A stretch of DNA of 64,000 bases, taken from positions 136,185-200,184 of the forward strand of contig JAMCPL010000014.1 of NCBI GenBank assembly GCA_023379675.1, given 5' to 3'. The notes beneath the pieces were generated by a model. That model ran no database searches. It had not been told where the DNA came from and was given only the letters and a program-made list of their open reading frames with translations. Source of the stretch: Actinomycetota bacterium. Its GTDB lineage: Bacteria > Actinomycetota > Acidimicrobiia > Acidimicrobiales > JAMCPL01. A program made the position numbers and the translations under genes. Below, piece after piece: positions 16,781 through 24,770 of the stretch (the first letter of the stretch is position 1; every line of letters begins with the position of its first letter).

Positions 16781-18010
16781 TCACCGCCCTGATTGGAGCC
16801 AGGTACTGTCAAGTGCATCTACTCCGGGACAACCTAGGAGGGTCATCGTCCGTTCCATCTCTTCACGAAAAATGTTGAGGATGCCCTCCACGCCATGCTG
16901 GCCGCCGGCGGCTAAGCCATACAGGTAGGGACGGCCGATCAGCACCGCACGTGCTCCCAGCGCAATAGCTTTGACCACGTCTGCGCCCCGGCGCACACCA
17001 CTGTCCACAAGCACCTCCACCTTGCCGCCGACAGCTGCCACGACTTCCGGGAGAACGCGCATCGTCGCAGGTGCGCCTTCGAGCTGGCGTCCTCCGTGGT
17101 TCGAAACCACGACACAGTCCGCCCCGGATTCCACTGCAAGTACTGCATCGGTCGCAGAGAGCACTCCCTTGACCACAAGCGACCCTGTCCAGCGGCTTCT
17201 AATCCATGCTATATCGTCCCACGAAAATGCCGATGCTTCCATGACGACCCTGCCTGCAGGCGACAGTGAACCGGAGATGGATGCGAGGCGACGCTGCCCG
17301 CGGAGACTGTCCGCTCCACCGGCATCGTGAACGCCTTCAGCCCCGTTGGAGGTACCTGCAGGCAATTGCATGGAACGACGCTTGAACTTCACGCCCGCTC
17401 CGGCCATGTTCAGTGCCCAGCGGGGTTTGGCAAGCACCTGATATCCCAAGCGAACGGCTGAGCGCGCGTCCAGCCGTAATGGCGGAGTCACGCCGTTGTG
17501 GAGATCGCGCTCCCGCTTTCCCAGTGCAGGGGTGTCGACGGTCACCATGAGGCAGCCAAATCCCGATGCAACAGCTCGATCCATCAGCCTCCCCGCCGCA
17601 TCCCGATCTGCTGCGTAGAGCTGGAACCACCGTGAACCTGCAATCCCCGACAGCTCTTCGGGTGGCGTCCCTGCCACGCTGGAAAGGATCGATACGGTGC
17701 CACTGGCGACGGCAGCGCGAGCAATTCCCACGGCGCCATCTGGATGCATCACGCGGACCAGCCCGCACGGAGCCAGCAGGATCGGCAGGCGTAATGGTGT
17801 ACCCAGGACGGTGGTGGCAATTCGGGGGCGAGGCATCCTCACCGCCATTTTCGGGCGGAAGAAGATATCTCGGAATGCCTGATAGTTGGCGTCCATGGTG
17901 ACCTCATCCTCCGCTCCCCCATCAATGTAGTCGAATACCACGCGAGGCAGGGTACGGCGCGCAAGGTGACGAGCATCCTCCACGCTGTACATGCGATCAA
18001 TCCTTGTCAT
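16781..18010 (-). CDS. FMN-dependent alpha-hydroxy-acid dehydrogenase (L-lactate dehydrogenase family)
   Basis: A 409-residue TIM-barrel FMN enzyme that would oxidise an L-2-hydroxy acid such as lactate to the keto acid. Family hallmarks are FDYIDGGAEDE at the N-terminus, ILLAPCG, WFQLYAADR, VTVDTPALGKRERD, the KGVLSATDA lysine and the active-site signature SNHGGRQLEGAPAT (Glu where Asp is usual). GSGVRRGADV-type phosphate binding (DSGVRRGADVVKA) and IGRPYLYGLAAGG follow. The stretch between about residues 215 and 250 is expanded and Gly/Ser-rich. Electron acceptor unknown; alternatives are a mycofactocin-associated MftD or a glycolate/mandelate oxidase. Confidence 0.87.
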   Translation of the reverse strand: MTRIDRMYSVEDARHLARRTLPRVVFDYIDGGAEDEVTMDANYQAFRDIFFRPKMAVRMPRPRIATTVLGTPLRLPILLAPCGLVRVMHPDGAVGIARAAVASGTVSILSSVAGTPPEELSGIAGSRWFQLYAADRDAAGRLMDRAVASGFGCLMVTVDTPALGKRERDLHNGVTPPLRLDARSAVRLGYQVLAKPRWALNMAGAGVKFKRRSMQLPAGTSNGAEGVHDAGGADSLRGQRRLASISGSLSPAGRVVMEASAFSWDDIAWIRSRWTGSLVVKGVLSATDAVLAVESGADCVVVSNHGGRQLEGAPATMRVLPEVVAAVGGKVEVLVDSGVRRGADVVKAIALGARAVLIGRPYLYGLAAGGQHGVEGILNIFREEMERTMTLLGCPGVDALDSTWLQSGR

Positions 18011-18109
18011 ATACGAATAAGTCTAGTCACCAGCTCTTAAGACTATCCATATGCTCTCGGCCAAGGCCTGCACCGCTCTACGGTTCACGCCGGAGTGACG
18101 CTACGACGC

Positions 18110-19204
18110 TTACAAATCCAGCTTCGAGGCATCATATTCTTGAACATGGCCGGTTGAACGCCACAGCTCTTTTGCCACCACCTGTATGGCACCGGCAATG
18201 GGTATTGCCATGAGTGCCGCAAAGAACGCGCCGGCGGCAGACCCGACTATGTCTCCCAGATCAGCTCCCACCAGCACTGCAAGGAGTACCCATAGCGGGC
18301 TGATCCGCACCGTCCTGCTCATTACAACCGGGTTGAGGACGTGATTCTCCAACTGCTGGTAGACAAGGAAGACGACCAGGGTAACAAGGCCGGCAAATAT
18401 TGAGTGGAAAGCCGCTATGATGACGACCGGGAGGGCGGCAAGCAGCCCACCTACGAGAGGGAGCAGATCCACCAGGCCAACCCACAGCGCCAGCAACCCG
18501 GCAAAGGGGACTCCAAGGACAAGCATGGCCACCAGCATCACCGCACCCGCGACAAGGGAGGTGACCACATCGCCAAACATATATCCCACCACGGCCCTCT
18601 CCACCTGCGTACCGACCTGCCTTATCCTCTCCACCATCCGTGGCTGCAGGTTGGACATGATACCTCGGGCAATCGAGGGAGCCTCCAGAAGGATGAGCAG
18701 GGTCAGCATGGCAATCGTCACAAGAAGGACAACAGCAGTAAGCGTCGCCTTTCCGGCAGCGAGAGCCGGGGCGGAAAGTCCCTTGGCGGCACTGGCTATC
18801 TTCGGGGCATTGTCCTTCACCCAGGTGGCCACGTGGTACTTGGCCACCAGCTTGCCCAACTTGCCCTTTCCGTGCTCCACCTGGGTAACCAGCTTGGGCA
18901 ATCCATCAGCGAAATGAGTCAGCGCCTTCACGAGAGGGTAACCGAAAAGGAACGCCAGCCCCAAGAACACAAGTATACCAAAGAGAAACACCACTATAGA
19001 TGCAACTGACCTCGGTATGCGCACCTTCTGCAGCATATGGACAAACGGATTGAGCAACATGGCCACAAAGCCTGCCACGACCACGATCAGTATGATCTCC
19101 CGCAACTGGATGACAAGCCATCCTGCGACCAGCGTGGCGATGATCACCGCATCGACCACCAGTATCGTCCTTATGGGCACCGAGTGGCTGGCGGCCAGAT
19201 CCAT
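18110..19204 (-). CDS. AI-2E family transporter (PerM-like permease)
   Basis: A polytopic membrane protein of about 364 residues with the AI-2E/PerM pattern. Two or three N-terminal helices (TILVVDAVIIATLVAGWLVI, IILIVVVAGFVAMLL, VASIVVFLFGILVFLGLAF) precede a soluble loop. Further helices include the conserved PFAGLLALWVGLVDLLPLVGG block and the C-terminal PLWVLLAVLVGADLG. The ATG at 19204 begins just before the first helix; an earlier ATG at 19276 would add 24 unrelated residues. Members export varied small molecules or act as Na+/H+ antiporters; autoinducer-2 export is only one proposal, so substrate is left open. Confidence 0.88.
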   Translation of the reverse strand: MDLAASHSVPIRTILVVDAVIIATLVAGWLVIQLREIILIVVVAGFVAMLLNPFVHMLQKVRIPRSVASIVVFLFGILVFLGLAFLFGYPLVKALTHFADGLPKLVTQVEHGKGKLGKLVAKYHVATWVKDNAPKIASAAKGLSAPALAAGKATLTAVVLLVTIAMLTLLILLEAPSIARGIMSNLQPRMVERIRQVGTQVERAVVGYMFGDVVTSLVAGAVMLVAMLVLGVPFAGLLALWVGLVDLLPLVGGLLAALPVVIIAAFHSIFAGLVTLVVFLVYQQLENHVLNPVVMSRTVRISPLWVLLAVLVGADLGDIVGSAAGAFFAALMAIPIAGAIQVVAKELWRSTGHVQEYDASKLDL

Positions 19205-19441
19205 GGCTCGCGTCACTCTAGATCTGGGTACGGTCTTTGCGCCATCACCATCACTACACAAATCACCATCCTGCATGAGAACAGCTTTACAGACTTGGCA
19301 TAGTAAAACAGCCGGACTCGATCATGTCCCGATAATACACCTATCGATCGAGAGCCGGATCCTGTGATGGTTGGGACAACCAGATACCGGATGTGAAAGT
19401 ATGGTGGTGTGACCAACGACAACCACCGAGGAAGGAGGCAA

Positions 19442-20608
19442 ATGAGCTGGCCGCGTACCATCAGATGGCTGTTGCTCCATGTGCGAAGAGCTTTCGTTCT
19501 CATGCTACTGGCTCTGGTGGTGGAATACCTTGTCCTACCACTCATACCAGGCATCAGCGCATCGTTGCACTCCATCGGTCATGTGAACATCCTTCTGCTG
19601 GTGGCTGGGGTCGTACTGGAAGTCGGCTCCCTGACTGCATATGTACAGCTTACTCACGAAATGCTGCCACCTCCCAGTTTGAAGAGGACTTACCTGGCGA
19701 GGGTGGACCTATCCACGCTTGCTCTCAGCCACGTGGTGCCAGGTGGCAACGCTCCAAGTGCGGCTCTCGGCTACCGTATGCTCACGAGCGAGGGAATCAG
19801 CCCCGCCACTGCAACATTCGCCCTAGGCATGCAGGGAGTCGGATCGGCGCTGGTATTGAACGCAATATTCTGGATTGCATTAGTGGTCTCCATACCCATA
19901 GACGGCTACCAGCCCCTCTACGGGATTGCCGCCGGCGCCGGAGTCGTCATGATTGCCATCTTCGCTTCAGTGGTACTCCTTTTGACAAAGGGCCAGCGAC
20001 AGCTTCTAGACCGCGTAGGTTCTATTTGCGACCACATACCTTTCGTCCACGGAGCCAAGGTCACAAGTATCCTCCAAGAAATAGCCAGTAGGCTCCACTC
20101 GCTGGCGGCAGATCGCAGTATGCTCAAGCGCGCAATCATATGGGCCGCGGCCAACTGGGTACTTGATGCAGCCTCCCTGTGGGTATTTATAGCCGCATTC
20201 GGCACGATCCTGTCTCCGGTGGATCTTCTCGTGGCCTACGGGCTGGCCAACGTACTGGCGGTGATACCTGTGACACCCGGTGGGCTGGGAATCATAGAAG
20301 GGGTACTGATCCCTACCCTGCATGGATTCGGGGTGGCCAAGACCACTGCGATACTGGCCGTGCTCGGCTATCGCCTCATCAACTTCTGGCTGCCCATCCC
20401 CGTCGGAGGAGCCACCTACCTGTCCCTGAAGGTGCGTACAGAAGGATGGCAGAAAGGCAGGTTCGAGGTCAAACGATACCTTAATGGCAGGCAGAACGGC
20501 AGTACTGCGCCGGGCACAAAACCTGGCACACTCGATACCACTGGAATTACCGGCACGCAGGAAAATACGGGCGACACCGGAAATCCTGCCAACCATGGAA
20601 ACCCGTAA
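19442..20608 (+). CDS. Lysylphosphatidylglycerol-synthase-like transmembrane (UPF0104) protein
   Basis: A 388-residue protein with about eight hydrophobic segments. The family block VIPVTPGGLGIIEG, near residue 280, and the N-terminal HVVPGGNAPSAALGYRML stretch identify the flippase-like domain of MprF/UPF0104 proteins. No soluble lysyltransferase domain is attached, so it may be a lipid or glycolipid translocase. The ATG at 19442 has an excellent ribosome site (GGAAGGAGG, 3-4 bases away), beating a GTG at 19409. The last 35 residues are a soluble tail rich in Thr, Gly, Asn and Pro, with imperfect T-G-x repeats. Confidence 0.85.
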   Translation: MSWPRTIRWLLLHVRRAFVLMLLALVVEYLVLPLIPGISASLHSIGHVNILLLVAGVVLEVGSLTAYVQLTHEMLPPPSLKRTYLARVDLSTLALSHVVPGGNAPSAALGYRMLTSEGISPATATFALGMQGVGSALVLNAIFWIALVVSIPIDGYQPLYGIAAGAGVVMIAIFASVVLLLTKGQRQLLDRVGSICDHIPFVHGAKVTSILQEIASRLHSLAADRSMLKRAIIWAAANWVLDAASLWVFIAAFGTILSPVDLLVAYGLANVLAVIPVTPGGLGIIEGVLIPTLHGFGVAKTTAILAVLGYRLINFWLPIPVGGATYLSLKVRTEGWQKGRFEVKRYLNGRQNGSTAPGTKPGTLDTTGITGTQENTGDTGNPANHGNP

Positions 20609-20646
20609 CAGGGATCCAAGCACTCCTGGGAAAACCGGAAGATGGT

Positions 20647-22038
20647 CTATCTGGTCGGCGGAGCGCTGGCCGCCGGCCGCAAGTCTTCTTCGCGGATCAT
20701 CACGGCATGCGTGGTCGCCTCCCTCACCAGTGCAGGGCGGTTTCCCTCATCCGATATCCTGGCGAGAACCGCTATCAGGACGTAATTAGCCACCAGTGAG
20801 GAACCCCCGTAAGCGACAAACGGCAGGGTAAAACCAGTCAGCGGGAACAAGCGAGTAATACCGCCCATTATGAAAAATGCTTGAAGCGATAATATTACAG
20901 TAAGGCCGGCAGCCAGCAGTTTCGAGAAATCGGACCTGGCTCTCTGGGCAGCCTGGAGACCTGCGCCGAGGAAAAAGATGAATGCCACCACCACCACGGT
21001 GGTGCCCAGAAGGCCCATCTCCTCCCCGATGGCGCTGAAAATCATGTCTGTGCTCGGGAAGGGGATGAAACCTGGGTGTCCCAGACCAAGCCCGGTGCCT
21101 ATAAGCCCACCGGTTCCCATGCCGTACAGGCCCTGAACGATCTGGTAACCCGTTGTCTGTGCATGGCTGAATGGGTGCAGCCATACGGTAATGCGTTCCT
21201 GTACCTGAGGGAGTATGCGGATGCCCACAAAAAGACCTGCCGCAAAGATTCCCGACCCGAACACTATCCAGCGTTTGTGCCCAGTGGACAGCCAGAACAT
21301 CGCTATGAAAAAAGCGAAAAGCAGGACGGCAAAGCCAACATCATGCTCGACCGCCAGTACCAGCATAGAGAATGCCCACGCCACCAGGATAGGTCCTAGG
21401 GGAGCCGGGGAAGGCAGTAGCCGGTTGCCGACTCGCAATGTAGGGATTCTCAGCACTTCCTGCTTCTCGCTGAAATACGAAGCAAAAAAAATACAAAGCA
21501 GTATCTTCGCGCCCTCTATGGGCTGCCCGCTAATGGGGCCCACATGTATCCACAACCTCTCTCCATAGATATTTTCACCGATGACAGGCATGAGCGGGGA
21601 GAGGATGAGGGCTATAGCAAGGAGCAGCAGCAAGTACCGGTAACGGTCCAGATCCCTGGATCGCTTGACAATATACAGTGTCAGCGCGTACAGGAAAATT
21701 CCCACGGCGGTCCACCCTGCCTGGAGCTTGGCCTCGTGCGGGTAGAGTCGCGATATCATCACGTAACCGATACCGTTCAGCAGGGCGGCTATCGGAAGAA
21801 AAACCGGGCTGGCATCTGGTGCAAGGACTCTGGTGACAGCATGGGCGATAAGCGACAGGCCCAGGACAATGCCCAGAAACACCGCAAGGTGAAGAGACGT
21901 GGCGGAGCTGGTCGAAAAAGACAGCAATGTATATAGTGCCGTCACTATCACCGAAGAGAGCACCAGCAACCCGAGTTCGGTACGCCTCCTCGGCTTCGGT
22001 CTCCTTAACTTGCGTGCTCTGCCATGATCATCGCTCAT
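20647..22038 (-). CDS. SEDS-family peptidoglycan glycosyltransferase, FtsW-like
   Basis: A 463-residue polytopic SEDS protein. Characteristic sequences are ERLWIHVGPISGQPIEGAK, the WLHPFSHAQTTGYQIVQGLY loop, LGLGHPGFIPFPSTDMIFS, GEEMGLLG and LPFVAYGGSSLVANY. SEDS enzymes polymerise lipid II together with a class B penicillin-binding protein, FtsW for septation or RodA for elongation. No PBP gene lies beside it here. The start is the ATG at 22038, overlapping the aroE stop (ATGA). A second SEDS gene at 31.5 kb is more RodA-like, so I lean to FtsW here, without certainty. Confidence 0.85.
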   Translation of the reverse strand: MSDDHGRARKLRRPKPRRRTELGLLVLSSVIVTALYTLLSFSTSSATSLHLAVFLGIVLGLSLIAHAVTRVLAPDASPVFLPIAALLNGIGYVMISRLYPHEAKLQAGWTAVGIFLYALTLYIVKRSRDLDRYRYLLLLLAIALILSPLMPVIGENIYGERLWIHVGPISGQPIEGAKILLCIFFASYFSEKQEVLRIPTLRVGNRLLPSPAPLGPILVAWAFSMLVLAVEHDVGFAVLLFAFFIAMFWLSTGHKRWIVFGSGIFAAGLFVGIRILPQVQERITVWLHPFSHAQTTGYQIVQGLYGMGTGGLIGTGLGLGHPGFIPFPSTDMIFSAIGEEMGLLGTTVVVVAFIFFLGAGLQAAQRARSDFSKLLAAGLTVILSLQAFFIMGGITRLFPLTGFTLPFVAYGGSSLVANYVLIAVLARISDEGNRPALVREATTHAVMIREEDLRPAASAPPTR

Positions 22039-22961
22039 TGCTGTATCCAGCCTACCTGAGAACCAGCACGCACAGCCGCCCACATAGCCTCTACGGGAGG
22101 ATCGACCTCGCACCACCTGGCAATCTGGAGAGCCGCCTGGTGTACAAGCATGCCCAGCCCATTCGCTGCCCTCACGCCCCGCAGGGATGCGGCATCCATG
22201 ATGGGCGTAACTTCTGGATGGTAGATGAGATCCACCAGCAACTGGCCTTCTCTCAGCAAGTTTGGATCGAACGGCATGCCAGCTGACCCCCCGGCTCTCC
22301 CCGCTGTAATCCCCTCTCCCCTGTCGCCCGAGGCTCCCCTGCCCGTTGCTCCCTGACCCCTGCCAGCCATGCCAACTGGCGTAGCCTGCACGATAAGATC
22401 GACTGCTGATATATCATCACTACTGCCTGCCCGACCAGCCGTACCAGCTACAGCTACAGCTGCATCCACCCTGGCCGGCGATCTGCCCACGATCGCAATA
22501 TCCCCGGCGCCATTCACTCCCAGGGCATGAGCAACTGCACGTGCTGCGCCACCCGTACCTACAATGGCACAACGCATGGTATGCAGATCGGCATCGCACA
22601 ACTCCCGCAAGGAGGCCACAAAACCTTCGCCATCAGTCGAATCACCTGTGAGCAACCCGTCTGAAAGGGTGACACAGTTGACTGCACCGAGAACCTCCGC
22701 GGTAGGAGTCAGCCGATCCATCAAAGAGGCAGCTCTTGCCTTCAGTGGCATGGTCACGGAGAGCCCAGCCATCTTGAGCGCCCTCATTCCATCCAGTGCC
22801 GCCTCGCACTCATGCTCATTCACGGTATACGCCACAGACACCCAATCCATCCCCAGGGCATCAAAGGCGGCATTATGCAGTAACGGAGAGAGCGAATGAA
22901 CGACCGGGTCACCGATCACTGCGACCACCACCGAGTGCGCCGAAGGCCACGACGGGGACAT
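22035..22961 (-). CDS. aroE: Shikimate dehydrogenase
   Basis: Reduces 3-dehydroshikimate with NADPH in the chorismate pathway. The substrate domain opens VAVIGDPVVHSLSPLLHNAAF and has SVTMPLK with the catalytic Lys and NCV. The nucleotide loop is GTGGAARAV and the end has ATPVGM and a QAALQ helix. The ATG at 22961 starts just before the conserved domain. A longer frame from a GTG at 23114 would add 51 residues rich in Pro, Ala, Gln and Ser, including a 15-bp repeat, and lacks a ribosome site. A Gly/Arg-rich insertion of about 28 residues follows ATPVGM. Operon: alaS-ruvX-mltG-aroE-ftsW-like. Confidence 0.9.
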   Translation of the reverse strand: MSPSWPSAHSVVVAVIGDPVVHSLSPLLHNAAFDALGMDWVSVAYTVNEHECEAALDGMRALKMAGLSVTMPLKARAASLMDRLTPTAEVLGAVNCVTLSDGLLTGDSTDGEGFVASLRELCDADLHTMRCAIVGTGGAARAVAHALGVNGAGDIAIVGRSPARVDAAVAVAGTAGRAGSSDDISAVDLIVQATPVGMAGRGQGATGRGASGDRGEGITAGRAGGSAGMPFDPNLLREGQLLVDLIYHPEVTPIMDAASLRGVRAANGLGMLVHQAALQIARWCEVDPPVEAMWAAVRAGSQVGWIQQ

Positions 22962-23055
22962 CCTGACCTGTGCCCGGCTGGAGGAACTCCAGGTCGAACT
23001 GGCCGGGCGTGAAGGCGGTTCAACAGTTGCGGGCTGGGCGGGCGCAGAAGGATAG

Positions 23056-23085
23056 GGTTCAGGCTGGGCGGGTTCAGGCTGGGCG
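23056..23085. repeat. 15-bp tandem repeat, 2 copies, upstream of or at the aroE 5' end
   Basis: ggttcaggctgggcg at 23056-23070 and 23071-23085, encoding PAQPE repeats if aroE begins at the upstream GTG (23114). Otherwise it lies in the mltG-aroE spacer. Confidence 0.8.
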
Positions 23086-23138
23086 GGCAACGGTCTCACC
23101 AGATGCCAACCCACCCAAGCAGCGATTCCGTGGTTGGG

Positions 23139-24251
23139 TCAGAGTATGCCATTCCGCCTCGCTATCTTCTCGTTTACAAGCTGCTGGGCAAAGGTGTCCG
23201 AGAACGCCTCCTTGCCTGATTGGGAGATGACCACAAAATACAACCAGGCGCCACTGGCCGGATGGATGGTCGCGTCAAGTGCTTGGATCGATGGTGTGCC
23301 TATCGGCGTGGGAGGCAGGCCCGCGTGCAGGTAGGTATTATACGGTGACTGGACGGAGAGATCGCTCCCCGTGACTGCACCGCCCGACCGGTGAAGCGCA
23401 TATAGCACGGTGGTATCCAGCTGTAACTTCATTCGCTTGCTGAGACGGTTGTAGACGACACGAGCAACCTTGGACATATTCGAAGTATAGACGCCTTCCT
23501 CCTGGACCAGAGATGCTACGATCATAGCTTGATACGGGGTAATGCCAAAGTGGCGAGCCGACTGGATAAGCCCCGTCTTCTCCAGCTCCGCACCGTAACT
23601 CGCCACCATCTGGCGAGCGAGAGTATCCAGACTCTCCCCGGGAAGGATCCTGTAAGTACCTGTTCCCACCATACCCTCCATGCTTGTTGCATTAGATGGT
23701 ACGATAGGTCCTATCAAGCTGTTCGCGTGGACAGCGGAGGAAACGGCATTGTAAAAGCTCCCCGCGCTGCGAGACGTGGCCTGCGACACCTCAATAGCAA
23801 TCTGGTCAATGGTGGCGCCCGGCTGCACAACGACCTCTGCGACATCCGGCCCACCCTCCAGCGTGCCAGTGATCCCCGCAAACGATTCGTGCTTGAAGAA
23901 CCTGTATAGACCCACCTCTATACTGGGCGTTCCGTGCAACAGCATATACACCCGCATTGCAAGTGTGTCAGTTACTATGCCATCCTTGGTCAATGTATCC
24001 ATCACTCCGGTGGCGCTCTCCCCGCTCTTGACCGCCACCACCACAGGCCTGCCCCCTGGCGATCCCGCAGATACGTTTTCGTACCACGCCATCGATATTC
24101 CAACCGGTATGGCGATGACGGCACACACCACAGCAAATTCCACCAGCAGACTCTTACGAAAAAGCCCATGAAGCGTCAATGCCTTGTGCTGTGCCTCTTG
24201 ACCAGCAGCAGTACCTGAGGAGTTCCTGCGAAATGACCTGCCAAAGATCAC
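23139..24251 (-). CDS. mltG: Endolytic murein transglycosylase MltG (YceG family)
   Basis: A 370-residue membrane-anchored lytic transglycosylase that cuts nascent glycan strands. One transmembrane segment (VEFAVVCAVIAIPVGISMAW) lies at about 37-57. A LysM-like subdomain with VKSGESATGVMDTLTKDGIV follows, then the YceG catalytic domain with ASLVQEEG and VARVVYNRLSKRMKLQLDTTVLYAL and the ending SPYNTYLHAGLPPTPI. In ASLVQEEG the first position is Gln; I recall the Q-x-E form from other actinobacteria, with the second Glu catalytic. The GTG start overlaps the ruvX stop as GTGA. Confidence 0.92.
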   Translation of the reverse strand: MIFGRSFRRNSSGTAAGQEAQHKALTLHGLFRKSLLVEFAVVCAVIAIPVGISMAWYENVSAGSPGGRPVVVAVKSGESATGVMDTLTKDGIVTDTLAMRVYMLLHGTPSIEVGLYRFFKHESFAGITGTLEGGPDVAEVVVQPGATIDQIAIEVSQATSRSAGSFYNAVSSAVHANSLIGPIVPSNATSMEGMVGTGTYRILPGESLDTLARQMVASYGAELEKTGLIQSARHFGITPYQAMIVASLVQEEGVYTSNMSKVARVVYNRLSKRMKLQLDTTVLYALHRSGGAVTGSDLSVQSPYNTYLHAGLPPTPIGTPSIQALDATIHPASGAWLYFVVISQSGKEAFSDTFAQQLVNEKIARRNGIL

Positions 24252-24745
24252 GGATCACCGGTCCGCTGCGCATCCAGCCACGACTGCAGCAATACCGAAG
24301 CTGCAACCTGATCCACCACCCTCCTGCTACGCTTGCCGTCCAGTCCCGCCAACGACAGGCTCCTCTCGGAATGGCTGGAGGTCAGGCGCTCATCGATCAG
24401 CTCGACTCTTATACCATAGTGCTCCCCGAGCGCTGCAAGCTCAGCCGCAACGGAGCGTGCAGAAAGCGCCGCCGGCCCCTCCGATCCATCCATGTTGACC
24501 GGTAGGCCCACCACCACCCAGCCCGCCTCGTACTCGACCGCAATATCCAGGATTTCCATATACAGATCGTTCGGTTCCACGCGGGGCCTACCCGCGACCC
24601 TCTGGACTCCTGCAGCCTTTCCTACTCCGACCTTTCCCCTTCCAACCTTCTTTGGATCGGCCCGGTACAAGGTGGTGAGAGGTGTGGCTACGGATCCCTT
24701 CGAATCCGAAACAGCAATGCCCACCCGCCGTGCCCCGAGGTCCAC
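24248..24745 (-). CDS. ruvX: RuvX/YqgF family Holliday-junction resolvase-like nuclease
   Basis: RNase H-fold protein implicated in 16S rRNA 5' processing and recombination. The first active-site Asp lies in VDLGARRVGIAVSD, a Glu in ELIDERLTS, and the last Asp in VVDQVAASVLLQSWL. The GTG at 24745 would be the start, but homology extends upstream in the same frame (SLRSIG), where only a CTG or ATC could initiate. The first strand may therefore be partly lost or a rare start used. An insertion of about 30 residues (PKKVGRGKVGVGKAAGVQR...) breaks the usual spacing after the first strands. Confidence 0.85.
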   Translation of the reverse strand: MDLGARRVGIAVSDSKGSVATPLTTLYRADPKKVGRGKVGVGKAAGVQRVAGRPRVEPNDLYMEILDIAVEYEAGWVVVGLPVNMDGSEGPAALSARSVAAELAALGEHYGIRVELIDERLTSSHSERSLSLAGLDGKRSRRVVDQVAASVLLQSWLDAQRTGDP

Positions 24746-24770
24746 CCCGATACTACGAAGGGAACCACCG

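Noticed and set aside
23139-24251. MltG catalytic Glu lost (ASLVQEEG)
   Set aside because: Gln at the first position with Glu two residues later fits, from memory, the common actinobacterial form, so the active site is probably intact.
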